Below are positions 17,612 to 26,348 of a stretch of DNA of 35,814 bases, piece after piece (the first letter of the stretch is position 1; each line of letters opens with the position of its first letter). Source of the stretch: Pseudomonas fluorescens (GTDB lineage: Bacteria; Pseudomonadota; Gammaproteobacteria; Pseudomonadales; Pseudomonadaceae); assembly GCF_018614775.1 (NCBI RefSeq), contig NZ_JAGGOF010000013.1, positions 1 through 35,814 on the forward strand, written 5' to 3'. The position numbers were made by a program, and so were the translations under genes. A model generated the notes under the pieces. The model was not told the origin of the DNA. It searched no databases and worked only from the letters and a program-made list of their open reading frames with translations.

Positions 17612-19330
17612 TTAGTTGCTCTTTATGGCCCCGTCGTTCAATGCAGCACTTTGCAACGCTTTTCGCGCCTGTTGTTTGCGCAGCAGCTGCCAGTGGGACA
17701 GGACCGTCCTTGGCGCCCAGATCTGCGGTTCGGAGGCCTCGAAATTGTCCGCCTGCTCGCGCTCGGCAACGATGGCGCGGGCCTTCTTGAAGGCTTGCTC
17801 CAGATCGTCGGTCTGGTTCAGCGCCTGGGCGAACAGGGCATCGCCGAAATAGGTGAAGTTGGCTTCCTCGGAGCAGCCGAAGGACACCCGGTCGGCCCGT
17901 GATGCAGTCATCACCAGGGTGCGTTCGTCCTTGAGCGCCGGGATGAAACCGCCGGAGTAGCAGGCCGAGATCACCACGATCTTGTCGCGGTTCTTCAGCG
18001 GCGCCAGGACCACCGCCAGTTCGTCGGCGGGCAGGTCGGCCAGTTCCATGCGCGGCTGGTCGAGCACCAGTTCATGCTCGCTGGTGCCGTGGCTGGTCAG
18101 GTAGATGAAGATCAGGTCTTCCGGGCCGCTGCGTTCGGCCAGGGTGGCGGCGGCGCGGCGCAGGCTTTCGCGGCTGGCCATCGGCCGGTCGCCGAGGTGG
18201 TCGCGGTGGTTCACCAGGCGGATCTGCCCGAACGCGCCGAACCGGCTGGCGAGCATGTTGGCGACGTAATCGGATTCACGCAGGAACACGCTTTGCTTGC
18301 CATCGCCGCCCAGGGTCAGGCTGTACAGCTCCACCGCCGGCGTGGAGGCGGGGATATTGGCGAGGGCATCGTCCAGCAGGCGGCCCTGGGCCAGCAGGCC
18401 GGTTTCAAGCACGTCCGGCAATAGCCGGCCGTCAGCGTCGCGCACTCGCTGGCCGTTGGCCCAGGTGCCGCTTTGCACTGTGCCGTCGGTGAGCACCAGG
18501 GTGCCGCGCCCGTGATAGCTGTCGCTGTCGAACTGGCCGACGTAGAAACTGCCGTCGGGCAGGTTCAAGCGGCCCTGGCCGGTGAAGCGCCACTCATTGA
18601 ATTGCCCGAGATAATGGCTGCCGTCGGCACCGATCAGTTCGCCCTTGCCGGTCAGCGCACCGTCCTTGAACTGGCCGATCCAGACGTCGCCGTCGGCGTT
18701 TTCGTAGCGACCGCGACCGTTGAGCTGGTTGTTCCTGAAGCCGCCCACGTAGACGTCGCCGTCGGCGCTGTTGAAGGTGCCCTTGCCCTGGAGTTGGCCA
18801 TCGACGAAGTGCCCGGTGAACTGGTTGCCGGCGGCATCGAAGCGCTGGCCTTCACCGTTGGGCTTGCCGTTGGCGAAGGGGCCCTGGTACTGGCTGCCGT
18901 CTTCGAGTTCCAGGCGCCCGAGGCCCGAATACTGGTCGGCCTTGAATTCGCCGCGGTAGGTCATGCCGTTTTCCTTCAGCGTCCCTTCGCCGTCGCGCCG
19001 ACCCTGCTTGAAACCGCCGGTGTAGCTGCTGGTCGGCGTGGTCAGGCTGCCCTGGCCGTGGAACAGGCCCTGCTGGAACTGGCCGCGATAGACCTCGCCG
19101 TTGCTGCCGTGCCATTCCCCGGTGCCTTGCCACAGGCCCTTGTGGAACTGCCCGGCGTACCAGCTGCCATTGGGGTAGTCGATGCGGCCCTGGCCTTGCA
19201 GAAAGCCGTCCACCAAGTCGCCGCGATAGCGTCCGCCGTCGGGCAGGCGCGCGTCGGGCGGCAGCAGCGATTCGCCGTCGCCGCAGGCAGTGAGCAACAG
19301 GGTCAGGGTGAGGGGAGCGAGTAAGCGCAT
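17612..19330 (-). CDS. Lipoprotein with MORN repeats and C13 (legumain-like) peptidase domain
   Basis: A 572-residue protein. It opens with a signal peptide and lipobox LLTAC, so it is probably anchored in an envelope membrane. Eleven clear MORN repeats plus a degenerate twelfth follow (about 30-300; units like G-x-x-Y-x-G-x-F-x-x-G-x-x-x-G-x-G). The C-terminal clan CD cysteine peptidase domain has His414 in IYLTSHGTSEHE and Cys457 in VVISACYSGGF. This is the caspase/legumain-type dyad. Substrate and role are unknown. MORN repeats in eukaryotes bind membranes or proteins. ATG 19330 is chosen because the signal peptide begins there; an upstream in-frame codon would bury it. Confidence 0.88.
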   Translation of the reverse strand: MRLLAPLTLTLLLTACGDGESLLPPDARLPDGGRYRGDLVDGFLQGQGRIDYPNGSWYAGQFHKGLWQGTGEWHGSNGEVYRGQFQQGLFHGQGSLTTPTSSYTGGFKQGRRDGEGTLKENGMTYRGEFKADQYSGLGRLELEDGSQYQGPFANGKPNGEGQRFDAAGNQFTGHFVDGQLQGKGTFNSADGDVYVGGFRNNQLNGRGRYENADGDVWIGQFKDGALTGKGELIGADGSHYLGQFNEWRFTGQGRLNLPDGSFYVGQFDSDSYHGRGTLVLTDGTVQSGTWANGQRVRDADGRLLPDVLETGLLAQGRLLDDALANIPASTPAVELYSLTLGGDGKQSVFLRESDYVANMLASRFGAFGQIRLVNHRDHLGDRPMASRESLRRAAATLAERSGPEDLIFIYLTSHGTSEHELVLDQPRMELADLPADELAVVLAPLKNRDKIVVISACYSGGFIPALKDERTLVMTASRADRVSFGCSEEANFTYFGDALFAQALNQTDDLEQAFKKARAIVAEREQADNFEASEPQIWAPRTVLSHWQLLRKQQARKALQSAALNDGAIKSN

Positions 19331-19432
19331 AGCGGGATCCAGGTCATCAGGCCACGAGTATGCCGCAGCTGTACCCTCTGGATATAGAGAAGCGATGCGA
19401 AACAGCATGAGCGGTTTCGCGACCGCGAAGGG

Positions 19433-19888
19433 TTACACGAAGCAGAGCGACAGGGGTTCGGCGATGTAGGCGGGTTTTTCCGAGCCCTCGATTTCCAGCG
19501 TGGCGGTGGCCTTGAGCAGCCATTGGCCGGGCTTTTTCTCGATCGCGTCCACCAGCTCGACCTTGAGCCGGACCTTGGAATCCACCTTCACCGGCTGGAT
19601 GAAACGCACGCTGTCCAGCCCGTAGTTGACGACCATCTTCACGCCTTCGGGCAGGATCAGGATGTCTTCCATCAGCTTGGGCATCAGCGACAACGACAGG
19701 AAACCGTGGGCGATGGTGCTGCCGAACGGGGTTTGCGCGGCCTTGACCGGGTCGACGTGGATGAACTGAAAATCGCCAGTGGCTTCGGCGAACAGGTTGA
19801 TGCGGTCCTGGTCGATGGTAAGCCATTCGGAACGTCCAAGTTCCTTGCCGACATAATCTTTGAACGCTGCAACGGGAACATAGGGCAT
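19433..19888 (-). CDS. phaJ4: MaoC-like (R)-specific enoyl-CoA hydratase
   Basis: A 151-residue hot-dog-fold hydratase. The hydratase motif with catalytic Asp and His is visible in TGDFQFIHVDP followed by FGSTIAHGFLSLS. Such enzymes hydrate trans-2-enoyl-CoA to (R)-3-hydroxyacyl-CoA and can feed polyhydroxyalkanoate synthesis from beta-oxidation. By position the gene corresponds to what I recall as phaJ4 (PA4015); the symbol rests on that. ATG 19888 has AGGAGA 6 nt upstream, so the longer in-frame version is rejected. It is divergent from lrgA. Confidence 0.88.
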   Translation of the reverse strand: MPYVPVAAFKDYVGKELGRSEWLTIDQDRINLFAEATGDFQFIHVDPVKAAQTPFGSTIAHGFLSLSLMPKLMEDILILPEGVKMVVNYGLDSVRFIQPVKVDSKVRLKVELVDAIEKKPGQWLLKATATLEIEGSEKPAYIAEPLSLCFV

Positions 19889-20006
19889 TGAGACTCTCCT
19901 TGGGTTCATCGGTGTTGTCTTGTTTTGGAGCGGCGGCCTGCGCCCCCGGGAATCACTGTAGATCAACATGACGCGCCAGTAAGGTCACCGACCATGCTTT
20001 TTACGA

Positions 20007-20038
20007 ATGCCGACCCATAGCGTCGGCATGCTTATAAT
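20007..20038 (+). promoter_or_regulatory. Promoter of lrgAB with overlapping inverted repeat
   Basis: A perfect TATAAT (20033-20038) lies 42 nt before the lrgA ATG. Directly upstream, where the -35 should be, is the perfect inverted repeat ATGCCGAC-N7-GTCGGCAT (20007-20014 with 20022-20029). Its position suggests an operator for a dimeric regulator. Confidence 0.55.
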
Positions 20039-20080
20039 GCCGGCGCATTCAATGGGTACGTATTGCAGGGGAGAGAGCGG

Positions 20081-20446
20081 ATGTTGCTACGGGGCCTGAC
20101 CTGGCTGGTGCTGTTCCAATTGCTCGGCACGGCGATCAATCACTTGGTCCTGCCGGTGTTGCCCGGGCCCATCGTGGGCCTGCTGCTGTTGCTGGGCTAT
20201 CTGATCATTCGCGGCGAGGTCAGCGAGCCGTTGAACCTGGCGGCCGGCAGCCTGTTGCGCTACCTGCCATTGCTGCTGGTACCGCCGGCGGTGGGGGTGA
20301 TGGTCTATGCCAAAGCCATCGCTGCCGATTTCTGGGCCATCGTCGGGGCGCTGACCTTGTCGCTGATTTTGTCCGTGGCGTTGACCGGTCTGCTGATGCA
20401 GCGCCTGGCCCGCCGCCATGCCGCTGCGGCGCAGGAGGCTGAATGA
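20081..20446 (+). CDS. lrgA: CidA/LrgA family holin-like membrane protein
   Basis: A 121-residue protein with four hydrophobic segments and the family core LPGPIVGLLLLLGYLI. CidA/LrgA proteins affect murein hydrolase activity and autolysis in Gram-positives and are linked elsewhere to export of small metabolites such as pyruvate or glycolate; the role in Pseudomonas is unsettled. ATG 20081 is used because AGGGGAG is 7 nt upstream; the in-frame TTG further up contains this ribosome site. It overlaps lrgB by 4 bp. Confidence 0.92.
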   Translation: MLLRGLTWLVLFQLLGTAINHLVLPVLPGPIVGLLLLLGYLIIRGEVSEPLNLAAGSLLRYLPLLLVPPAVGVMVYAKAIAADFWAIVGALTLSLILSVALTGLLMQRLARRHAAAAQEAE

Positions 20447-21159
20447 TCCCCGACTGGCAAGGCGCCTGGAGCGCGGTGATCCACCATCCGCTGTTTGGCA
20501 TCGGCATCACCCTGGGCGCTTATCAACTGGTGCTGGCGGCGTTCGAGAAAACCCGCTGGGTGTTCCTGCAACCGGTGCTGATGTCGATGGTGCTGCTGAT
20601 CGGCGTACTGGTCGGTTGCGGCATCAGCTACGCCGAATACCGCAAGAGCACCGAGATCCTCAGCATCCTGCTGGGCCCGGCCACGGTCGCCCTGGCGGTG
20701 CCGTTGTACCTGAATCTGCGGCGGATCCGGCAACTGTTCTGGCCGATTTTTACTACGCTGGTGATAGCCGGGGTGGTTGCCACGGGCTCGGCGGTGCTGC
20801 TGGGCTGGGCGTTTGGCGCCGAGCACATGATCCTGATGACCATGGCGCCCAAATCCGTGACCTCGCCGATAGCCATGCTCGTGGCCGAACAGATCGGCGG
20901 CGTGGCGGCGATGGCGGCGGTGTTCGTCTTGATCACCGGCGTGCTCGGGGCGATCCTTGGCCCGAGCATTCTGAACCGGCTGGGTGTCCACAGCCCTGAG
21001 GCCCGGGGCATGGCCCTTGGCTTGGCGGCCCATGCGGTGGGCACGTCGGTGGCGTTGCAGGAAAGTGAGGAAACCGGCGCCTTTGCGGCGCTGGCGATGA
21101 GTCTGATGGGCGTGGCCACGGCAGTGCTGCTGCCGCTGGTCGTGTCGATGACAGTCTAA
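20443..21159 (+). CDS. lrgB: LrgB/CidB family membrane protein
   Basis: A 238-residue inner-membrane protein with about six hydrophobic segments. The LrgB hallmarks are SYAEYRKSTEILSILLGPAT, APKSVTSPIAM and GLAAHAVGTSVAL. It is the obligate partner of the LrgA-type protein; the ATGA overlap implies coupled translation and equal dosage. Exact activity unknown. Confidence 0.93.
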   Translation: MIPDWQGAWSAVIHHPLFGIGITLGAYQLVLAAFEKTRWVFLQPVLMSMVLLIGVLVGCGISYAEYRKSTEILSILLGPATVALAVPLYLNLRRIRQLFWPIFTTLVIAGVVATGSAVLLGWAFGAEHMILMTMAPKSVTSPIAMLVAEQIGGVAAMAAVFVLITGVLGAILGPSILNRLGVHSPEARGMALGLAAHAVGTSVALQESEETGAFAALAMSLMGVATAVLLPLVVSMTV

Positions 21160-21169
21160 GGAACTGGTT

Positions 21170-21760
21170 ATGAGCTTGCCGCTTTTCCCGTTGAACACCG
21201 TGCTGTTCCCCGGTTGCATCCTCGATTTGCAGATATTCGAGGCGCGTTATCTCGACATGATCGGTCGCTGCATGAAGAAGGGCGAAGGGTTCGGGGTGGT
21301 ATGCATCCTTGATGGCGAGGAAGTCGGCATCGCCCCGGACGGTTATGCGCGGGTGGGCTGCGAGGCGCTGATCACCGATTTTTCCCAGCAGGACAACGGC
21401 CTGCTGGGCATTCGCGTGCAGGGCGGGCGGCGTTTTATCGTGCACGACAGCAGCGTTCAGCCGGACCAACTGACCGTCGCCGAGGTCGAGTGGTTGGAAG
21501 ATGAGCCGGAGCAACCGCTGCAGGACGAGGACGCCGACCTGGTGGCGTTGCTCAAGGCCCTGGCCGAACACCCGATGGTCGAAGCCTTGAACATGGGCAC
21601 CGAGGCCACCGGCCAGCAGTCACTGGCCAACCAGTTGGCGTACCTGTTGCCGTTCAATGAACTGGACAAGATCGACCTGCTGCAACTGGATGATCCGCAG
21701 CAGCGCTTGGATGCGATCCAGGCGTTGCTCGATGAGTTGCAGGGCGAATTGTTCGCCTGA
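21170..21760 (+). CDS. Lon N-terminal (substrate-binding) domain protein
   Basis: A 196-residue stand-alone version of the Lon protease N-domain (LON/PUA-like). It has the typical start LPLFPLNTVLFPGCILDLQIFEARY and DMIGRCMKKGEGFGVV. No ATPase or peptidase part is present, and the length is normal for this family. It may bind misfolded proteins or serve as an adaptor; no function is established. It lies 10 bp after lrgB with AAGGA before the ATG, so it may be the third gene of the lrgAB transcript. Confidence 0.88.
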   Translation: MSLPLFPLNTVLFPGCILDLQIFEARYLDMIGRCMKKGEGFGVVCILDGEEVGIAPDGYARVGCEALITDFSQQDNGLLGIRVQGGRRFIVHDSSVQPDQLTVAEVEWLEDEPEQPLQDEDADLVALLKALAEHPMVEALNMGTEATGQQSLANQLAYLLPFNELDKIDLLQLDDPQQRLDAIQALLDELQGELFA

Positions 21761-21778
21761 GCAGGCAAGTTCACCCCC

Positions 21779-21871
21779 CTGTGGGAGCGAGCCTGCTCGC
21801 GATAGCGGTGGGTCAGCTTGCATCGATGGTGCATGTGCTACTGCTATCGCGAGCAGGCTCGCTCCCACAGG
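21779..21871. repeat. Inverted REP pair at convergent junction
   Basis: The REP core with 'gatagcggtgggtcag' flank (21779-21815) and its inverse (21842-21871). It lies between the convergent Lon-N-domain and DedA-PAP2 genes. Confidence 0.9.
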
Positions 21872-21941
21872 GTTTCAGGCGTTCAGGTGATTGCCGTTTG
21901 CCGCAAATCCCGCAGGGAAGGGGTCAGTGTCTGTAAGTTCA

Positions 21942-23258
21942 TCAATAGGCATACCGCAGCATGCCGTGGGGCAGATGCCTCAAGGCAAAGAAGCTGAACG
22001 CTGCCACCATCACGGGCAGGATCAGCCACCAGATTTTCGGCGGCATGGGCGGTAGTGAGGTCTGGCGTTGGCTCAGCCAGAGGAGCGCGGCGCAGACGCA
22101 GGCGGCGAGCATGGCGCCGGCGATGACGTCGCTCGGCCAATGGGCGCCGAGGTAGACCCGCGACAGGCTGATCGCCAGTGCTGGCAGGCAGCCCAGCAGT
22201 AGCCAGGTCAGGCGCAGGCGGGGTGGTTGGCCGCGCCCGGCCAGGATCGCGAGGGTCAGGAACAGCGCGAACGAGCCGGAGGCGTGGCCGCTGGGCATGC
22301 TGTAGCTGGTCAGTGGGTCACTGAGAATCTCCGGGCGCACGCGGGCGAAGAAGTGCTTGAGGCCGGTATTGGCCAGGGCGGTGAACAGCATCGTGCCGCC
22401 GGCAAAGATCGCTTGGCGCCATTGGCGCGTCAGCAACAGCAACCCGGTCAACAGGGCGCTGAAGATCAGCATGAAACGGAATTCGCCAATCAGCGTGAAG
22501 GTTACGGCGATTTCGTCCAGCATCGGGCTGCGATGCTCCTGGACCAACGTCATCAGCCCCTGGTCGAACGCCGTCAGGTAGCGAAACCCGACGAACAGGC
22601 CGATCAGGATCACCAGGCCCAGGCCCGCGATCACCGCCGTGGCCTGGCGATGGCGGCGCATGCTGCTGTTGACGCTCAGCCCGATCATCACCGCGATGCT
22701 GCCGACGACGATGCCGGCCTGTGGCCAGAAACCTTCGGGCAGTGGCAGGCGGAACGCCGCGCCGGTGGCCCAGCCCGGCAGCAGGTACGCCACGGTCCAG
22801 CCTGATGCGGCCAGCAGGCTGACGGCGGCAAAGCGCGGGAACGGCATGTCGCACATCCCGGCGACCATTGGCAGCATGGGCCTGAGCGGGCCGATAAAGC
22901 GCCCGACCAAAAGGCTGGCGATGCCGTAGCGCTGGAAGTAGCTTTCTGCTGCGTTCATCCATTCCGGATGTTGCCGCAGCCCCGGCAGGCGCCGGATGTT
23001 CTGGTGAAAATGGCGGCCGAGGAAATAGGAAATCAGGTCCCCCAGCAAGCCCCCGAGCAGGCCCAGCAGCAAGGTCTCGCCCAGGGACAACGCGCCGCTG
23101 CCGGCCAATACCGCAATCGCAAACAACAGCACCGTGCCCGGCACGATCAACCCGGCAATCGCCAGGCACTCCACGCAAGCGACGATGAACACCGCCACCG
23201 CCAGCCATTGCGGGTTGGCGCTCAGCCAGCCGGTGATGCTATCGAGCCATGGGCCCAT
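21942..23258 (-). CDS. DedA-PAP2 phosphatase fusion, membrane lipid enzyme
   Basis: A 438-residue membrane protein joining two families. Residues 1-200 are DedA-like (GLIVPGTVLLFAIAVLAGSG and RFIGPLRPMLPMVAGM). Residues 215-438 are a type 2 phosphatidic acid phosphatase with the three catalytic motifs KHFFARVRP (about 300), PSGHAS (about 321) and SRVYLGAHWPSD (about 365). The enzyme probably dephosphorylates a lipid phosphate such as undecaprenyl diphosphate or phosphatidate; the DedA part may move the lipid across the membrane. Such fusions are annotated in many proteobacteria. The gene stands alone, flanked by REP pairs. Confidence 0.92.
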   Translation of the reverse strand: MGPWLDSITGWLSANPQWLAVAVFIVACVECLAIAGLIVPGTVLLFAIAVLAGSGALSLGETLLLGLLGGLLGDLISYFLGRHFHQNIRRLPGLRQHPEWMNAAESYFQRYGIASLLVGRFIGPLRPMLPMVAGMCDMPFPRFAAVSLLAASGWTVAYLLPGWATGAAFRLPLPEGFWPQAGIVVGSIAVMIGLSVNSSMRRHRQATAVIAGLGLVILIGLFVGFRYLTAFDQGLMTLVQEHRSPMLDEIAVTFTLIGEFRFMLIFSALLTGLLLLTRQWRQAIFAGGTMLFTALANTGLKHFFARVRPEILSDPLTSYSMPSGHASGSFALFLTLAILAGRGQPPRLRLTWLLLGCLPALAISLSRVYLGAHWPSDVIAGAMLAACVCAALLWLSQRQTSLPPMPPKIWWLILPVMVAAFSFFALRHLPHGMLRYAY

Positions 23259-23311
23259 AAGTACAACTCCATAGAAGATTGATCGGCTTGCATCTCTGCC
23301 GTTGTTGCCCC

Positions 23312-23403
23312 CTGTGGGAGCGAGCCTGCTCGCGATAGCGGTGCGTCAGTCACCGTCCATGTTGAATGTACAGACGCCATCGCGAGCAGGCTCGCTCCCA
23401 CAG
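23312..23403. repeat. Inverted REP pair upstream of the DedA-PAP2 gene
   Basis: REP core (23312-23340) and inverse (23377-23403), about 36 bp apart. It fills the gap between the 3' end of the glycosylase gene and the start of the DedA-PAP2 gene, both on the minus strand. Confidence 0.9.
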
Positions 23404-23431
23404 GGGGATTTGTGGTTTCCACAGATAATGC

Positions 23432-24118
23432 TCACGGCAGCAAAAAATAATCGCGACCTTCGACCTGCCCGCGTCGCAGCGGGTTCCGAGTGCACCAGGG
23501 CGCGTAGGCGGCGTCGACGAAGCGATAGGGCAGGTGCTCGTCTCGCCCCAATGGGATGCCCAGGCGGGTGGTCTGGATCACATTCACCGTGGGCACGCCG
23601 ACATCTTCCACCAGCAGGCGCTCGGGGTCGAAGCGTTTGGCGTCCCATTCCGGCACTTTCAGGCCCAAGGCCTTGCACAGCAGGGTCTGGCCGGCACAGA
23701 GTTTCTGGGGCGTGCGCGGCTGGCCTTGGGTGTCGGGGTTGTTCAGCAGCATCTGCGCCAGGCTCGCCGGGCCGCAGATGGCATCGACCCACGGGTACGC
23801 CGACTTGATCAACACCGCATTGCCGGGGCCTTGGGCGCTGAAGTTCAGCGAATCGCCACCGCGGGCGTAGTACATATAGATGTGGCCGCCATCCAGAAAC
23901 AAAGCCTTACGTTTTTCTGTGTAGCCCAGGGAGGCGTGGCTGCCTTTTTCAGCGAAGTAATACGCTTCGGTCTCGATGATCCGCGCGCTGAGCCATAGGT
24001 CACCGACCTTGTGGCGAATGACTTTGCCCAGCAGGTCCCGGGCAAGCACCTGGGCGTCGCGATCAAAAAAGCTGTGGGGCAGGGCGTTGGGCACTGGCGG
24101 ACGAGGCAGATCGGGCAT
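23432..24118 (-). CDS. mpg: 3-methyladenine DNA glycosylase (AAG/MPG type)
   Basis: A 228-residue AAG-fold base-excision repair enzyme that removes alkylated and deaminated purines. Family blocks are ARDLLGKVIRH, the catalytic IIETEAY (Glu in ARIIETEAYYF), HASLGYTEK, GGHIYMYYARG and FGPGNAVLI-like QGPGNAVLIKSAYP. It is divergent from proA and conserved in position with P. aeruginosa PA4010 as I recall. The symbol mpg is the general family name. Confidence 0.92.
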   Translation of the reverse strand: MPDLPRPPVPNALPHSFFDRDAQVLARDLLGKVIRHKVGDLWLSARIIETEAYYFAEKGSHASLGYTEKRKALFLDGGHIYMYYARGGDSLNFSAQGPGNAVLIKSAYPWVDAICGPASLAQMLLNNPDTQGQPRTPQKLCAGQTLLCKALGLKVPEWDAKRFDPERLLVEDVGVPTVNVIQTTRLGIPLGRDEHLPYRFVDAAYAPWCTRNPLRRGQVEGRDYFLLP

Positions 24119-24275
24119 GGCGATAGACGCAGAGAGGCCAAGGGAACGGCGATGATAGCAATGGAAAGCTTAATCGCCACTGAACGCCCACGTGAACGAC
24201 GGCTGATCAGGACCTTTTTGCTCCTCCGCCGGTCACCGCTGTGAGTCCATGCTGTTAGTCGAGGGTTACGACAGC

Positions 24276-24281
24276 TATAAT
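24276..24281 (+). promoter_or_regulatory. -10 element upstream of proA
   Basis: A perfect TATAAT lies 36 nt before the proA ATG in the 198-bp divergent region (24119-24316). No convincing -35 is present at 16-18 bp. Nothing else is recognised in this gap. Confidence 0.45.
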
Positions 24282-24316
24282 CTGCCGCTTTCCTCACCGC
24301 CAAGACCACACAGACC

Positions 24317-25588
24317 ATGACTGAGTCCGTTCTTGACTACATGACCCGCCTGGGTCGCGCCGCTCGCGAAGCGTCGCGCATCATCGGCCGTGCCAGCACC
24401 GCGCAGAAAAACCGCGCCCTGCAAGCCGCCGCCAATGCGCTGGACGCTGCTCGCGCCGAGTTGTCCGCCGCCAATGAGCTGGACCTGGCTGCCGGCCGGG
24501 CCAATGGCCTGGAGCCGGCCATGCTCGAACGCCTGGCGCTGACCCCTGCGCGCATCGACGGCATGATCGTCGGTCTGCGGCAGGTCGCGGCACTGCCGGA
24601 CCCGGTCGGGGCAATCCGCGACATGAGCTACCGGCCGTCGGGCATCCAGGTCGGCAAGATGCGCGTGCCGCTGGGCGTGGTCGGGATCATCTACGAGTCG
24701 CGGCCGAACGTGACCATCGACGCGGCGAGCCTGTGCCTGAAGTCGGGTAACGCAACCATCCTGCGCGGCGGTTCCGAGGCGATTCATTCCAATCGCGCCA
24801 TTGCCGCCTGTATCCAGCGCGGCCTGGCCGAGGCCGATCTGCCCGCCGCCGTCGTGCAAGTGGTGGAAACCACCGACCGCGCCGCCGTCGGCGCGCTGAT
24901 CAGCATGCCCGAGTTCGTCGATGTCATCGTCCCGCGCGGCGGCAAGGGCCTGATCGAACGGGTCAGCCGCGACGCCCGGGTGCCGGTGATCAAGCACCTG
25001 GACGGCATCTGCCACGTCTACGTCAGCGCCCACGCCGAGTTGCCGAAGGCCCAGCGCATTGCCTTCAACGCCAAGACCTACCGTTATGGCATCTGCGGTG
25101 CGATGGAAACCCTGCTGGTGGACCAGGCCGTCGCCAAGGAATTTTTGCCGGCGATGGCTGCCCAGTTCCGCGAAAAAGGCGTCGAACTGCGCGGTTGCGA
25201 GCGCACCCGGGCGATCATCGAGGCGGTCATCGCCACGGAAGAAGACTGGGACACCGAATACCTGGCGCCGATCCTGTCGATCCGCGTGGTGGACGGGTTG
25301 GACCAGGCCATCGAGCACATCAATCGCCATGGTTCCCACCACACCGATTCCATCGTCAGCGAACACCAGGGCGAAGCCCGGCGCTTTGTGGCGGAAGTGG
25401 ATTCGGCCTCGGTGATGATCAACACCCCGACCTGCTTCGCCGACGGTTTCGAATACGGATTGGGTGCCGAGATCGGCATTTCTACTGATAAGCTGCACGC
25501 CCGTGGCCCGGTGGGCCTCGAAGGCCTGACCTGCGAGAAGTACATCGTGGTCGGTGACGGCCAGTTGCGCGGACAGGAGCCGGTCTGA
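24317..25588 (+). CDS. proA: Gamma-glutamyl phosphate reductase
   Basis: A 423-residue NADPH-dependent enzyme converting gamma-glutamyl phosphate to glutamate-5-semialdehyde in proline synthesis. The catalytic Cys260 lies in [13 protein letters not shown], and [23 protein letters not shown] and [21 protein letters not shown] are family blocks. Length is normal. First gene of a long plus-strand run; nadD begins 2 bp after the stop. Confidence 0.97.
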   Translation: MTESVLDYMTRLGRAAREASRIIGRASTAQKNRALQAAANALDAARAELSAANELDLAAGRANGLEPAMLERLALTPARIDGMIVGLRQVAALPDPVGAIRDMSYRPSGIQVGKMRVPLGVVGIIYESRPNVTIDAASLCLKSGNATILRGGSEAIHSNRAIAACIQRGLAEADLPAAVVQVVETTDRAAVGALISMPEFVDVIVPRGGKGLIERVSRDARVPVIKHLDGICHVYVSAHAELPKAQRIAFNAKTYRYGICGAMETLLVDQAVAKEFLPAMAAQFREKGVELRGCERTRAIIEAVIATEEDWDTEYLAPILSIRVVDGLDQAIEHINRHGSHHTDSIVSEHQGEARRFVAEVDSASVMINTPTCFADGFEYGLGAEIGISTDKLHARGPVGLEGLTCEKYIVVGDGQLRGQEPV

Positions 25589-25589
25589 C

Positions 25590-26276
25590 TTGGGCGACCT
25601 TGACCCGTCAGCCGCTGTGACGACGACAACCCCACCCCGGCGCATCGGTATCCTGGGCGGCACGTTCGACCCGGTGCACATCGGCCATTTGCGCGGTGCG
25701 CTGGAAGTCGCCGACGCGCTGGCCCTCGATGAGCTACGCCTGGTGCCCAGCGCCAGGCCGCCTCACCGCCATGCGCCGCAGGTGTCGGCGCAGGACCGGC
25801 TGGCGATGGTCGAGTGCGCGGTGGCCGGCGTGGCGCCGTTGGTGGTGGACGCCCGCGAATTGCAGCGGGACAAACCGTCCTACTCCATTGACACCCTGGA
25901 GCTGATGCGTGCCGAACTGGCCGCCGACGCCCAGGTTTTCCTGCTTCTGGGCTGGGACGCATTTTGCGGCCTGCCCACTTGGCATCGCTGGGAAGAGTTG
26001 CTCCAGCATTGCCACATCCTGGTGCTGCAACGCCCGGATGCCGACAGCGAGCCGCCGGATGCCTTGCGCAACCTGCTGGCGGCGCGCTCGGTGAGCGACC
26101 CGCTGGCCCTGAAAGGGCCGAGCGGACAGATTGCATTCGTCTGGCAGACGCCGCTCGCGGTATCCGCCACCCAGATCCGTCAACTGCTGGCCAGCGGTAA
26201 GTCGGTACGTTTCCTGGTGCCCGACGCGGTCCTGGCCTACATCGATGCGCACGGGCTGTACCGTGCGTCGAACTGA
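25590..26276 (+). CDS. nadD: Nicotinate-nucleotide adenylyltransferase
   Basis: About 228 residues. It transfers AMP from ATP to nicotinate mononucleotide in NAD synthesis. The nucleotidyltransferase motif [11 protein letters not shown] and the C-terminal SATQIR (ISSTxIR-type) motif are clear. The start is uncertain: TTG 25590 has AGGAG 10 nt upstream, within the proA 3' end, while GTG 25617 would give a length closer to relatives but lacks a ribosome site. A GTG further up (25554) would overlap proA. Confidence 0.93.
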   Translation: MGDLDPSAAVTTTTPPRRIGILGGTFDPVHIGHLRGALEVADALALDELRLVPSARPPHRHAPQVSAQDRLAMVECAVAGVAPLVVDARELQRDKPSYSIDTLELMRAELAADAQVFLLLGWDAFCGLPTWHRWEELLQHCHILVLQRPDADSEPPDALRNLLAARSVSDPLALKGPSGQIAFVWQTPLAVSATQIRQLLASGKSVRFLVPDAVLAYIDAHGLYRASN

Positions 26277-26348
26277 AAAAGGCGCGCTTCAAGTCACGTG
26301 AATGCGTGTAGCGAAGCGCCCGAACACACGAGCAAAAACGAGTTTTAT

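Noticed and set aside
24275..25681. A 468-codon minus-strand frame opposite proA
   Set aside because: proA is complete and canonical on the other strand; this frame shows no family features.
26281..26320. Hairpin with a T run on the minus strand between nadD and rsfS, resembling a terminator
   Set aside because: No minus-strand gene ends here and the plus strand has A rather than T beside it; the stem also contains a bulge.
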